This document shows positions 1 through 7,901 of a stretch of 64,000 bases of DNA, in pieces (the stretch's first letter is position 1; every line of letters begins with the position of its first letter). The notes under the pieces are model-generated. The model was not told the origin of the DNA. It ran no database searches and saw only the letters and a program-made list of their open reading frames with translations. The translations under genes were made by a program, and so were the position numbers. Origin of the DNA: Kineosporia sp. NBRC 101731 (lineage in GTDB: Bacteria > Actinomycetota > Actinomycetes > Actinomycetales > Kineosporiaceae); the NCBI RefSeq assembly GCF_030269305.1, contig NZ_BSTC01000013.1, positions 1 to 64,000 of the forward strand, written 5' to 3'.

Positions 1-245
1 ACCGGGACGGACGAACCTCTGGTGTGCCAGTTGTCCTGCCAAGGGCACCGCTGGTTAGCTACGTTCGGAAGGGATAACCGCTGAAGGCATCTAAGCGGGA
101 AGCTCGCTTCAAGATGAGGTTTCCATGCACCCTCGAGGTGTGAGAGGCTCCCAGCTAGACTACTGGGTTGATAGGCCGGATGTGGAAGCGGGGACTGAAG
201 ACCCGTGAAGCTGACCGGTACTAATATGCCGATGACTTATCTAAC
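1..245 (+). rRNA. 23S ribosomal RNA, 3' end (partial)
   Basis: The first ~245 bases match the conserved 3' end of bacterial 23S rRNA: the ACCGGGACGGACGAACCTCT block, the segment around CTGAAGGCATCTAAGCGGGA, and the near-terminal GACCGGTACTAAT. The gene is cut by the left edge of the window. The exact 3' end is approximate because the mature end is processed. A 5S gene follows about 115 bases downstream, the usual 16S-23S-5S order, so this is the tail of an rrn operon. Confidence 0.95.
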
Positions 246-360
246 ACACTTTTACGCTCAAACTTGCGCAGAGCGAAGATTGACTCACGTCCACTATGCG
301 GTTCACGGGAAACGACCGTACACACCCATGAGATTCAAGGGTGACGGTTGTGCCGAGAGA

Positions 361-479
361 GTTACGGCGATCATAGCGGCAGGGAAACGCCCGGTCTCAT
401 TCCGAACCCGGAAGCTAAGCCTGCCAGCGCCGATGGTACTGCACTGGTTACGGTGTGGGAGAGTAGGACATCGCCGGAC
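361..479 (+). rRNA. 5S ribosomal RNA
   Basis: The segment contains the conserved actinobacterial 5S core (GGGAAACGCCCGGTCTCATT, CCGAACCCGGAAGCTAAGCC, GATGGTACTGCA, GTGTGGGAGAGTAGGACATC). The terminal helix can form between CGGCGAT near the start and ATCGCCG near the end. Length is about 119 nt, normal for 5S. Ends may be off by a few bases. Confidence 0.95.
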
Positions 480-841
480 AACTTCATAGATAGTGGTGGC
501 GGCCGCTCCAGTTCATGGCCGTGTTCACCCGTCGAATCCGCGCCCGCGTCAATCGCAGGGCGCGAAGATTCCGGGGCAACGGACACGGACCAGGAGTAGG
601 CCGCCATCACTGTTTTTCCATGCCGCTGTTCGGGTCCATGACGACGCGGACGGCGGGAGCAGTGCCAGGCTCGTGATGTACTGGTACGTCTTCTGAACAG
701 TGCTGGCCGCCGGTAGACGGCGGAACTGGGCGTCCCGGATGCGGCGCGCCCCGGGCCCATGGCTTCCGCCTGCGATGACGACGTCTCGCAGCGCGAGCAC
801 GACGAACGAAGCATCACCGAGCAGTCAAAGGATTGGAAGTC
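480..841. other. intergenic, no gene seen
   Basis: This 360-base gap separates the 5S gene from the RGG-repeat gene. The short reading frames in it overlap each other on both strands and none has both a ribosome binding site and a recognisable protein. I see no clear terminator hairpin with a T-tract after the 5S gene. The promoter for the downstream repeat gene probably lies here but I cannot place it. Confidence 0.5.
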
Positions 842-3800
842 ATGGCCGGCGAGCCCGACAGGCAGCGTCCTCGATCTAACGAGTCCGGTAAGGGCGGTCC
901 CAGCAGAGGGCCGGCCGGAGGCCGTGGCGATCGGGACGGGCAGTCGCGCACGGGTGACCGTGGCCGCGCCCCGTCCCGTGGTGCCAGCTCCCACGGCAGT
1001 GGACGGGTGGCCGGCATGCGTACGTCCCGTTCCTCCAGCGACGGCGGCGGTTTCTCCCGCGACGGTGAGCGCGGTGGCTCACGTCCTCCCAGCAGTGGTG
1101 GTTTCCGCTCGGGTGGTCCGAGCCGTGACGGCGGCCCCCGTGGTGGCGACCGTGACAACCGTGGTTCCGGTGGCGACCGGGGCGGTTTCCGTCCGGGTGG
1201 CTCCGGTGGTTCCGGCGGTGACCGGGGCGGCTTCCGTTCCGGTGGCTCCGGCGCCCCGTCCGGCGATCGGGGCGGCTTCCGTTCCGGTGGCCCCGGTGGC
1301 GACCGCGGTGGCTTCCGTGACAACCGTGGCGGTTCCGGCAACTCGGGCGGTGACCGTGGTGGTTTCCGTTCCGGTGGTGACCGCGACAACCGCGGTTCCT
1401 CCGGTGACCGTGGCGGTTTCCGCTCCGGCGGCCAGGGAGGCGACCGTCCCGGCTTCCGTCCGGGTGGTTCCTCCGGCGGTGACCGTGGCGGCTTCCGCTC
1501 CGGTCCGCGTGAGGGCGGCTTCAACAACGACCGTGGCGATCGTGGCGGCTTCAAGCCCGGCGGTCGTGACGGTGGCAGCAACGACCGGGGCGGCTTCCGT
1601 TCCGGGGGTGACCGTGACAACCGCGGTGGCTCCGGCGACCGGGGCGGTTTCCGTCCGGGTGGTTCCTCCGGCGGCGACCGCGGCGGCTTCCGGTCCGGTG
1701 GCCCGGGCGGCTCAGGCGGCTCGGGTGGTGACCGGGGCGGCTTCCGTTCGGGTGGCCCCGGCGGCGACCGCGGCGGTTCGCGTCCCAGTGGTTTCAGCAA
1801 CGACCGGGGCGACCGCGGCGGCTTCCGGCCCTCCGGCGACCGTGGCGGTTTCAAGCCCGCCAACCGTGACGGTGGCAACGACCGGGGCGGTTTCCGTCCG
1901 GGTGGTTCCTCCGGCGGCGACCGTGGCGGCTTCCGGTCCGGCCCGCGTGAGGGCGGTTTCAACAACGACCGGGGCGACTTCAAGCCGGGCGGACGTGACG
2001 GCGGCAGCGATCGTGGCGGTTTCCGCAACGACCGTGGTGACCGTCCCGCCGGTGGTGACCGTGGTGGCTTCCGGTCCGGCCCGCGTGAGGGCGGCTTCAA
2101 CAACGACCGGGGCGACCGGGGCGGTTTCAAGCCCGCCGGTCGTGACGGCGGCAGCAGCGATCGCGGTGGTTTCCGTTCCGGTGGTGACCGCGACAACCGC
2201 GGTGGCTCCGGCGACCGGGGCGGTTTCAAGCCCGCCGGCCGTGACGGCGGCAGCAGCGACCGGGGTGGCTTCCGTCCCTCCGGCGACCGTGACAACCGTG
2301 GTGGCTTCCGCTCCGGCGGCCAGGGCGGCGACCGTCCCGGCTTCCGCCCGGGCGGTTCCTCCGGCGGCGACCGTGGCGGCTTCCGCTCGGGTGGTCCCGG
2401 TGGTGACCGGGGCGGCTTCAAGCCCGCCGGTCGTGACAGCGGCAGCAGCGATCGCGGGGGGTTCCGTTCCGGTGGTGACCGCGACAACCGCGGTGGCTCC
2501 GGCGACCGGGGCGGGTTCCGTTCCGGTGGCCAGGGCGGTCCCGGCGGCGACCGGGGCGGTTTCAAGCGCGAGGGTGGCTTCAGCAACGACCGTGGCGGTT
2601 CACGCCCCGGCGGCAGCGGTGACCGCGGTGGCTTCCGTTCCGGTAACCAGGGTGGCCCGGGTGGCCAGGGTGGCGACCGTGGTGAGCGCCCCGGCTTCAC
2701 CGGTCAGAAGCGCAGCTGGGGCGACAAGGACAGCACCAAGGCCAGCAACCCCGAATCGCGTTCGAACGAGGGCGGTTTCCCGGCCCAGCGACGCAGCTGG
2801 AACGACGACAAGCCCCGTGAGGCGCGTTCGGGTGAAGGTAGCCCGGCGAAGAGCTACGAGCGTCCCGAGCGCTCGGACCGTCCCGACCGGGGCGAGCGTC
2901 CCTCGGGTGGTGCCGGCAAGAGCTGGGGCGGACGTGAGTCCCGTGACCGGACCGAGCGTCGTCCGGCCACGCACACCCGTTCGCAGCGTTCCGACGACGG
3001 CCGCACCCTGCGCCCGATCTCGACGCGCAAGGTCGTCGGTCGCGACCCGGAGATCCCCGAGGGCATCAGCGCGAGCATGCTCGAGAAGGACGTCCGTACC
3101 GAGCTGTCCGGTCTGAGCCGCGAGGTCGCGGTGCAGACCGGCGCACACCTGGCCGCCGCGAACTACTTCATCGAGTCCGACCCCGAGCTGGCCTGGGAGC
3201 ACGCGGTTGCTGCCCGTAAGCGTGGCTCGCGGCTGGGTGTCGTGCGGGAGACCGCCGGCCTGGCGGCCTACCGCACCGGTCGGTACGCCGAGGCCCTCGC
3301 CGAACTGCGCACGCACCGCCGGATCTCGGGCTCCAACGAGCACCTCCCGGTGATGGCCGACGCCGAGCGTGGCCTGGGCCGTCCCGAGCGGGCGCTCGAG
3401 CTGGCCCGCAGCGCCGAGGCCAAGACGCTCGACCAGGACGGTCGCATCGAGCTGAAGATCGTCGAGTCCGGCGCCCGCGCCGACATGGGCGAGTACGACG
3501 CCGCGGTCGTGGTGCTCCAGGTGCCCGACCTCGACAGCAACCGGCGTTCGCCGAGCCTGGCCCGCCTGCGGTTCGCGTACTCCGAGGCGCTCAAGCAGTC
3601 CAAGCGCAACAAGGAGGCCGACGCCTGGCGTACCCGCGCCATGGCCGAGGACCCGGACGGCACGGCCGGTGTCGGTGGCCTGGACGAGGAGGAGCTCGAG
3701 GTCATCGACCTCGAACTGGACTCCGACGATGACGACGCCTCCGACGATGGCGTGGACGACGCCGAGGAGACCGGCGACGCGGACGAGATCCGTGACGCCG

Positions 3801-4003
3801 CCACCGAGGACGACGCGGCCGACGAGCTCGACGACCAGGACGACGACCTGGACGACGAGGACGACGAGGACGAAGAAGAGGACGAGGACGACGAGCCGCA
3901 GGCCGGCTCCGACGTCAAGGCCGACAGTACGAAGAGCTCACCTCTCGAGATGCGCTTCGACTACGGCGGCAGCGAGGATGCAGGCAAGAACACCGACCGG
4001 TAA
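842..4003 (+). CDS. RGG-rich low-complexity protein with TPR-like domain and acidic tail
   Basis: The 1053-residue protein has three zones. Residues ~75-620 are a degenerate tandem array of Gly/Arg/Asp/Ser with Phe/Lys, containing about 28 copies of DRGGF followed by R or K (commonly DRGGFRSGG), plus spacers such as NNDRGD and REGGF. Residues ~740-940 form an alpha-helical TPR-like region (for example AANYFIESDPELAWEHAVAA, then AAYRTGRYAEALAELRTHRR). Residues ~943-1035 are an Asp/Glu tail with long runs of D and E. I chose the ATG at 842; a TTG three codons upstream is possible. TPR-type proteins are known at this position before the HAD/tlyA/recN cluster in other actinomycetes, but I do not know of an experimentally assigned function. 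RGG boxes in other systems bind RNA and drive condensation; that role here is inference. A second frame through the repeats (Ala/Val-rich) is a shadow. Confidence 0.85.
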   Translation: MAGEPDRQRPRSNESGKGGPSRGPAGGRGDRDGQSRTGDRGRAPSRGASSHGSGRVAGMRTSRSSSDGGGFSRDGERGGSRPPSSGGFRSGGPSRDGGPRGGDRDNRGSGGDRGGFRPGGSGGSGGDRGGFRSGGSGAPSGDRGGFRSGGPGGDRGGFRDNRGGSGNSGGDRGGFRSGGDRDNRGSSGDRGGFRSGGQGGDRPGFRPGGSSGGDRGGFRSGPREGGFNNDRGDRGGFKPGGRDGGSNDRGGFRSGGDRDNRGGSGDRGGFRPGGSSGGDRGGFRSGGPGGSGGSGGDRGGFRSGGPGGDRGGSRPSGFSNDRGDRGGFRPSGDRGGFKPANRDGGNDRGGFRPGGSSGGDRGGFRSGPREGGFNNDRGDFKPGGRDGGSDRGGFRNDRGDRPAGGDRGGFRSGPREGGFNNDRGDRGGFKPAGRDGGSSDRGGFRSGGDRDNRGGSGDRGGFKPAGRDGGSSDRGGFRPSGDRDNRGGFRSGGQGGDRPGFRPGGSSGGDRGGFRSGGPGGDRGGFKPAGRDSGSSDRGGFRSGGDRDNRGGSGDRGGFRSGGQGGPGGDRGGFKREGGFSNDRGGSRPGGSGDRGGFRSGNQGGPGGQGGDRGERPGFTGQKRSWGDKDSTKASNPESRSNEGGFPAQRRSWNDDKPREARSGEGSPAKSYERPERSDRPDRGERPSGGAGKSWGGRESRDRTERRPATHTRSQRSDDGRTLRPISTRKVVGRDPEIPEGISASMLEKDVRTELSGLSREVAVQTGAHLAAANYFIESDPELAWEHAVAARKRGSRLGVVRETAGLAAYRTGRYAEALAELRTHRRISGSNEHLPVMADAERGLGRPERALELARSAEAKTLDQDGRIELKIVESGARADMGEYDAAVVVLQVPDLDSNRRSPSLARLRFAYSEALKQSKRNKEADAWRTRAMAEDPDGTAGVGGLDEEELEVIDLELDSDDDDASDDGVDDAEETGDADEIRDAATEDDAADELDDQDDDLDDEDDEDEEEDEDDEPQAGSDVKADSTKSSPLEMRFDYGGSEDAGKNTDR

Positions 4004-4040
4004 GCGAGCCGCGTCCGTGATCCGGACGTGAATCGCCGGT

Positions 4041-4084
4041 ACCGGGGCCGGGTGACATTCCATGTCACCCGGCCCCGGTCGTTT
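4041..4084 (+). terminator. hairpin terminator after the RGG gene
   Basis: A perfect 16-bp inverted repeat (ACCGGGGCCGGGTGAC and its complement) has a 7-nt loop and is followed by CGTTT. It lies 38 bases past the stop codon of the RGG gene and ahead of the next ribosome binding site. The T-tract is short, as is common in GC-rich actinomycetes. Confidence 0.7.
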
Positions 4085-4118
4085 GCCGGAGCGATCCACG
4101 GACGGATGGAGAACAACC

Positions 4119-4454
4119 ATGGTCAGTGACACCGACGCGTTCGGTTCCCCGGAACCGGACGCCCTGGAACTCGTCCTCAATGCGGAGCCCTCACCGCAAC
4201 CGGCGCAACCGGCGCAACCGGCGCCCGAACCGTACGAGTCCGAGACGGTGGTCCTGCCTCAACCGGGGGAGCCCGAGCCGGTGACCGGCCTCGACCTGCT
4301 CGACGGGGTGGACCCGGAGCCGGAGTACGTGCCCGCCCTGATCGACAGCGACGACGGACCGATGCTCCTGCCCCCGGAGACCGTGACGGACACCGACCCG
4401 GCGCAGGCCGAGGACACCCTGATGGCGGGGGACGACTACGGTGACGTCCTGTGA
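4119..4454 (+). CDS. small acidic hypothetical protein
   Basis: The 111-residue protein is rich in Pro, Glu and Asp, with a QPAQPAQPAPEP segment encoded by a 9-base tandem repeat. It has no signal peptide, membrane segment or recognisable domain. The ATG at 4119 has GGATGGAG upstream at good spacing. Its stop codon overlaps the GTG start of the HAD phosphatase gene by 4 bp, so the two are probably translationally coupled. Function unknown. Confidence 0.65.
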   Translation: MVSDTDAFGSPEPDALELVLNAEPSPQPAQPAQPAPEPYESETVVLPQPGEPEPVTGLDLLDGVDPEPEYVPALIDSDDGPMLLPPETVTDTDPAQAEDTLMAGDDYGDVL

Positions 4455-5500
4455 GTTCTTCCTCCACGCTGATCGGGCTGGACCGCGCGCCGTCCGCCGA
4501 GTTCGACACCGTCCTGCTCGACCTCGACGGGGTCGTCTACATCGGGCCGAAGGCCGTCGACGGAGCCCCCGAGGCCCTGGAACGGGTTCGGGCCGAGGGC
4601 ACCCGCACGGCCTTCGTGACCAACAATGCCTCCCGTCCGCCACGGGTGGTGGCCGAGCACCTGCGGGAGCTCGGTGTCCACGCGCAGGACGACGACGTGG
4701 TCAACTCGGCGCAGGCCGCGTCCGCGTTGTTCGCCAAGCGTCTGCCGGCCGGATCGAAGGTCCTGGTGGTCGGGGGAGTCGGGCTCTACGAGGCGCTGGA
4801 GGCGGCCGGGCTGAAACCGGTCGGCTCGATGGACGACGAGCCGGTCGCCGTGGTGCAGGGCTTCTCGCCCGACCTGAACTGGCAGCTGCTGGTCGAGGGA
4901 ACCCGCGCGGTCCGCGCCGGTCTGCCCTGGATCGCCACCAACATGGACGCCACCGTGCCCACCCCGTACGGTCCGGCGCCCGGCAACGGCACGATGGTCG
5001 AGGCCGTCATCACCGCCACGAAGGTTCAGCCGGAGGTGGCGGGTAAGCCCCAGCCCACGTTGTTCCTGGAGGCTGCCGCTCGCTACGGCAGCGAGAAGGC
5101 CATCGTCGTGGGCGACCGGCTGGACACCGACCTCGAGGGCGCCCGTGCTGCCGGCCTGGTCGGCCTGATCGTGCTCACCGGCGTGCACCGGGCGACCGAT
5201 CTGATCGCCGCGGCCGCACACACGCGTCCCCACTTGATTGCCCGTGACCTCGGGGGCCTGCTCGAACCGCACCCCACCCCGAAGGTGCAGGGTGACCTGG
5301 TCACCGTCGGCGAGTCGCGGGTCCGCGTCGGGAAGGGCGCGGTCATCGTGATCGAGGCCGGTTCGGACGCGCTCGATCTGCTCCGGGCCGGTTGCGTCGC
5401 GGCCTGGGCGTATCAGGACCGTTACGACGACGTGGCCGGTTCCGAGGCGCTGCTCAACGAGCTCTACGCGATGGAGGGCGACGGCCCCTGGGGCCGGTAG
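4451..5500 (+). CDS. HAD-superfamily IIA sugar phosphatase (NagD-like)
   Basis: The 349-residue enzyme belongs to the HAD-IIA (NagD/p-nitrophenyl phosphatase) family, which dephosphorylates small phosphate esters using an Asp nucleophile and Mg2+. Visible motifs are LLDLDGVVYIG with D24 and D26, VTNNASRPP (motif II), KPQPTLFLEAA, and VVGDRLDTDLEGARAAG (metal-binding motif). A ~70-residue C-terminal extension follows the HAD core. The GTG at 4451 overlaps the previous gene by 4 bp. The true substrate cannot be read from the sequence. Confidence 0.9.
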   Translation: MSSSSTLIGLDRAPSAEFDTVLLDLDGVVYIGPKAVDGAPEALERVRAEGTRTAFVTNNASRPPRVVAEHLRELGVHAQDDDVVNSAQAASALFAKRLPAGSKVLVVGGVGLYEALEAAGLKPVGSMDDEPVAVVQGFSPDLNWQLLVEGTRAVRAGLPWIATNMDATVPTPYGPAPGNGTMVEAVITATKVQPEVAGKPQPTLFLEAAARYGSEKAIVVGDRLDTDLEGARAAGLVGLIVLTGVHRATDLIAAAAHTRPHLIARDLGGLLEPHPTPKVQGDLVTVGESRVRVGKGAVIVIEAGSDALDLLRAGCVAAWAYQDRYDDVAGSEALLNELYAMEGDGPWGR

Positions 5501-5553
5501 CGTGACGTCAGCATGTCCACACACTTCAGCCCGACGAACCCGGAGGCAGCACC

Positions 5554-5955
5554 GTGACGAGCGAGTACCCGCCCGTCCGCACAGGCCTGCCCGGTTCGTT
5601 CGGCGCCACCCCCCTGTCCATCCGCCCGCCCCAGCCCTGGGACCTGCCCGCAGAGCCCGAAGAGCCCGAAGAACAGCTTGAGGACGAAGAGCCGCTTGAG
5701 GACGACCCGACGGGCGATGATTCTCGGTTCACCTCCGGTGGGGCGATAACAGGCCGAAGCGAAACGGCAGCCGATGCGCCGGCCACCTCGTCCTCCATTT
5801 CTGCCCCTCGACCCCCGGTGACGGGCGACCGTGCGGTCGACGAGGCGATGGAACTGGTGTCGGACTCGTTCGGCGCGGATCTCGACTTCCAGCTCCAGGC
5901 CTATGAATCGGCCCACCAGACGTTGCAGGACCGGCTCGCGGATGTCGAGAGTTAG
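5554..5955 (+). CDS. hypothetical protein preceding TlyA
   Basis: The 133-residue protein has a Pro/Glu/Asp-rich N-terminal two thirds and a C-terminal helix (AVDEAMELVSDSFGADLDFQ onward) with coiled-coil character. The GTG at 5554 is preceded by CGGAGG. The TAG stop is directly abutted by the tlyA ATG, which indicates one transcript. A small poorly conserved gene at this spot is common in actinomycetes. Function unknown. Confidence 0.7.
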   Translation: MTSEYPPVRTGLPGSFGATPLSIRPPQPWDLPAEPEEPEEQLEDEEPLEDDPTGDDSRFTSGGAITGRSETAADAPATSSSISAPRPPVTGDRAVDEAMELVSDSFGADLDFQLQAYESAHQTLQDRLADVES

Positions 5956-6756
5956 ATGGCCAAGCTGATCAGGCTCGATGCCGAACTGGTACGCCGCAAA
6001 CTGGCTCGCTCCAGGGAGTCCGCCGCGCAGCTCGTGCACGACGGGCGCGTCACCGTGGCGGGCTGGCCCGCCACGAAACCCGCGACCCGGGTCGACCCGG
6101 CGGTCGCGATCGTGGTGAAGAAGGACGAGTCCGATCCCGGGTACGCCAGCCGGGGTGGGCACAAACTGGCTGGTGCGCTCGACCATTTCACGCAGATCGA
6201 CGTGACCGGGCGGCGTTGTCTGGACGCGGGCGCGAGCACGGGCGGGTTCACCGACGTGCTGTTGCGCCGGGGCGCGGGACACGTGGTGGCGGTGGACGTG
6301 GGCTACGGGCAGCTGGTGTGGTCGTTGCAGCAGGACCCGCGGGTGACGGTGCTGGACCGCACCAATATTCGTGAGCTGAAGCCGGAACAAGTGGCCCCCG
6401 CGCCGTCGCTGGTGGTGGGGGACCTGTCGTTCATCTCGCTGCGGCTGGTGTTGCCCGCGCTGGTGGGATGTACGGCTCCGGACGCGGACCTGCTGCTCAT
6501 GGTGAAACCTCAGTTCGAGGTGGGGCGTGAGCGGCTGGGTTCAGGCGGTGTGGTGCGTGATCCGGAGGTGCGGGCAGACGCGGTGCGCATGGTGGCGGAC
6601 GCGGCCCTCGAATTAGGTCGTGGGGTCCGGGGCGTGGTGGCGAGCCCGCTGCCGGGTCCCAGTGGCAACGTCGAGTTCTTCCTCTGGCTGACCGCCGGTG
6701 CGCCGCCGCTGGAGACGGCCGCGCTGGAGCAGGCCATCGTCGACGGGCCTGCGTGA
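5956..6756 (+). CDS. tlyA: TlyA family rRNA 2'-O-methyltransferase / hemolysin-like
   Basis: The 266-residue protein has an N-terminal S4 RNA-binding domain (residues ~1-62) and a C-terminal FtsJ/RrmJ-type methyltransferase fold. K70 lies in RGGHK, the SAM-binding loop DAGASTGG is at 90-97, then GDLSFIS and LLMVKPQFEVGRERL with the second catalytic Lys. Mycobacterial TlyA methylates 16S C1409 and 23S C1920, and its loss gives capreomycin resistance. The gene sits upstream of nadK and recN, the standard actinobacterial order. Confidence 0.95.
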   Translation: MAKLIRLDAELVRRKLARSRESAAQLVHDGRVTVAGWPATKPATRVDPAVAIVVKKDESDPGYASRGGHKLAGALDHFTQIDVTGRRCLDAGASTGGFTDVLLRRGAGHVVAVDVGYGQLVWSLQQDPRVTVLDRTNIRELKPEQVAPAPSLVVGDLSFISLRLVLPALVGCTAPDADLLLMVKPQFEVGRERLGSGGVVRDPEVRADAVRMVADAALELGRGVRGVVASPLPGPSGNVEFFLWLTAGAPPLETAALEQAIVDGPA

Positions 6757-6820
6757 GACGTTCGGCCGGCCCGCGAACGACAGCACACACAAGAGCAACA
6801 GCACCGATCGAGGGAGCTTC

Positions 6821-7891
6821 ATGAGCACACCCGACCGCCGGGTGCTCGTCCTGGCCCACACCGGCCGGGACACCGCCGTCGCGGCCGCCGAGGAGCTCGT
6901 GCACCTGCTCGTGGACGCCGGCATCAAGCCCATCGTGATGCCCAGCGACTCCGAGGGCCTGACCGGCAAGACGATGCAGCTGCTGCACCAGGCCAGCCCG
7001 AAGGATCCGCTGGACGCGATCGAGCTGGTCATCGTGCTGGGCGGGGACGGCACGATCCTGCGTGGCGCCGAGCTGGTGCGCGGTCATCGGGCTCCGCTGC
7101 TGGGGGTGAACCTGGGGCACGTCGGGTTCCTGGCCGAGTCCGAGCGCGACGACCTGGCGTACACCGTGCAGCGCATCGCGGCGCGTGACTACGAGGTCGA
7201 GGAACGGATGACGCTCGATGTCGCCGTGCACGTCGACGGCGAGAAGATTGCCGACCTGTGGGCGCTGAACGAGGCCTCGGTGGAGAAGGCCAACCGCGAG
7301 CGCATGATCGAGGTCGTGATCGAGGTCGACGGCCGGCCGGTGACCGAGTTCGGGTGCGACGGTGTGGTCATGGCCACGCCGACCGGGTCGACGGCCTACG
7401 CGTTCTCGGCCGGGGGCCCGATCGTCTGGCCGGAGGTCGAGGCACTGCTGCTGGCCCCGCTGAGCGCCCACGCCCTGTTCGCCCGCCCGATGGTGGTGGC
7501 GCCGACGTCGGTGCCGGCCGTGGAGCTGGTGCAGGGCACGCCGGGCCGGGCGATGCTCTGGTGCGACGGCCGCCGCAGCATGGACCTGCCCCCGGGCGCG
7601 CGGGTCGAGGTGCGGCGCTCGGCGGTGCCTGTGCGGCTGGCCCGGCTGGCCCGTCCGCCGTTCACCGACCGGCTCGTGGCCAAGTTCGGTCTGCCGGTGC
7701 ACGGCTGGCGCGGGCGCGCCCTGCGGGGCTCGGACGGATCCTCACGTGAGTGGCGGGACCGCGTCGATTCGCCGGAGACGTCAGCCAAGGGTCCGGAATG
7801 TCCTTCGAACACCGTTTCGAACGGCGGATCCGGGAAGAACCCGGACGGAACCGGGCCGTCGGCCTCGCCGACTACTCAAAACCTGCCCTAG
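6821..7891 (+). CDS. nadK: NAD kinase
   Basis: The 356-residue protein phosphorylates NAD to NADP using ATP or polyphosphate. The GGDGT motif is at 74-78, followed by the NE/ATPTGSTAYAFSAGGPIVWP block that binds NAD. The ATG at 6821 has GAGGGAG upstream. The last ~55 residues (after GLPVHGWRGRA) are a Ser/Gly/Asn-rich tail beyond the usual family end. It runs up to 10 bases before the recN start. Confidence 0.95.
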   Translation: MSTPDRRVLVLAHTGRDTAVAAAEELVHLLVDAGIKPIVMPSDSEGLTGKTMQLLHQASPKDPLDAIELVIVLGGDGTILRGAELVRGHRAPLLGVNLGHVGFLAESERDDLAYTVQRIAARDYEVEERMTLDVAVHVDGEKIADLWALNEASVEKANRERMIEVVIEVDGRPVTEFGCDGVVMATPTGSTAYAFSAGGPIVWPEVEALLLAPLSAHALFARPMVVAPTSVPAVELVQGTPGRAMLWCDGRRSMDLPPGARVEVRRSAVPVRLARLARPPFTDRLVAKFGLPVHGWRGRALRGSDGSSREWRDRVDSPETSAKGPECPSNTVSNGGSGKNPDGTGPSASPTTQNLP

Positions 7892-7901
7892 AGTCGTCGA
7901 C

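Noticed and set aside
814-2700. 628-residue Pro/Arg-rich open frame on the minus strand
   Set aside because: Antisense shadow of the same repeat array with no ribosome binding site or domain.
759-3116. 785-residue Ala/Val-rich open frame overlapping the RGG gene
   Set aside because: It is a shadow frame of the GC-rich repeats in another register; composition is unlike a real protein and the true frame carries the TPR-like domain and acidic tail.
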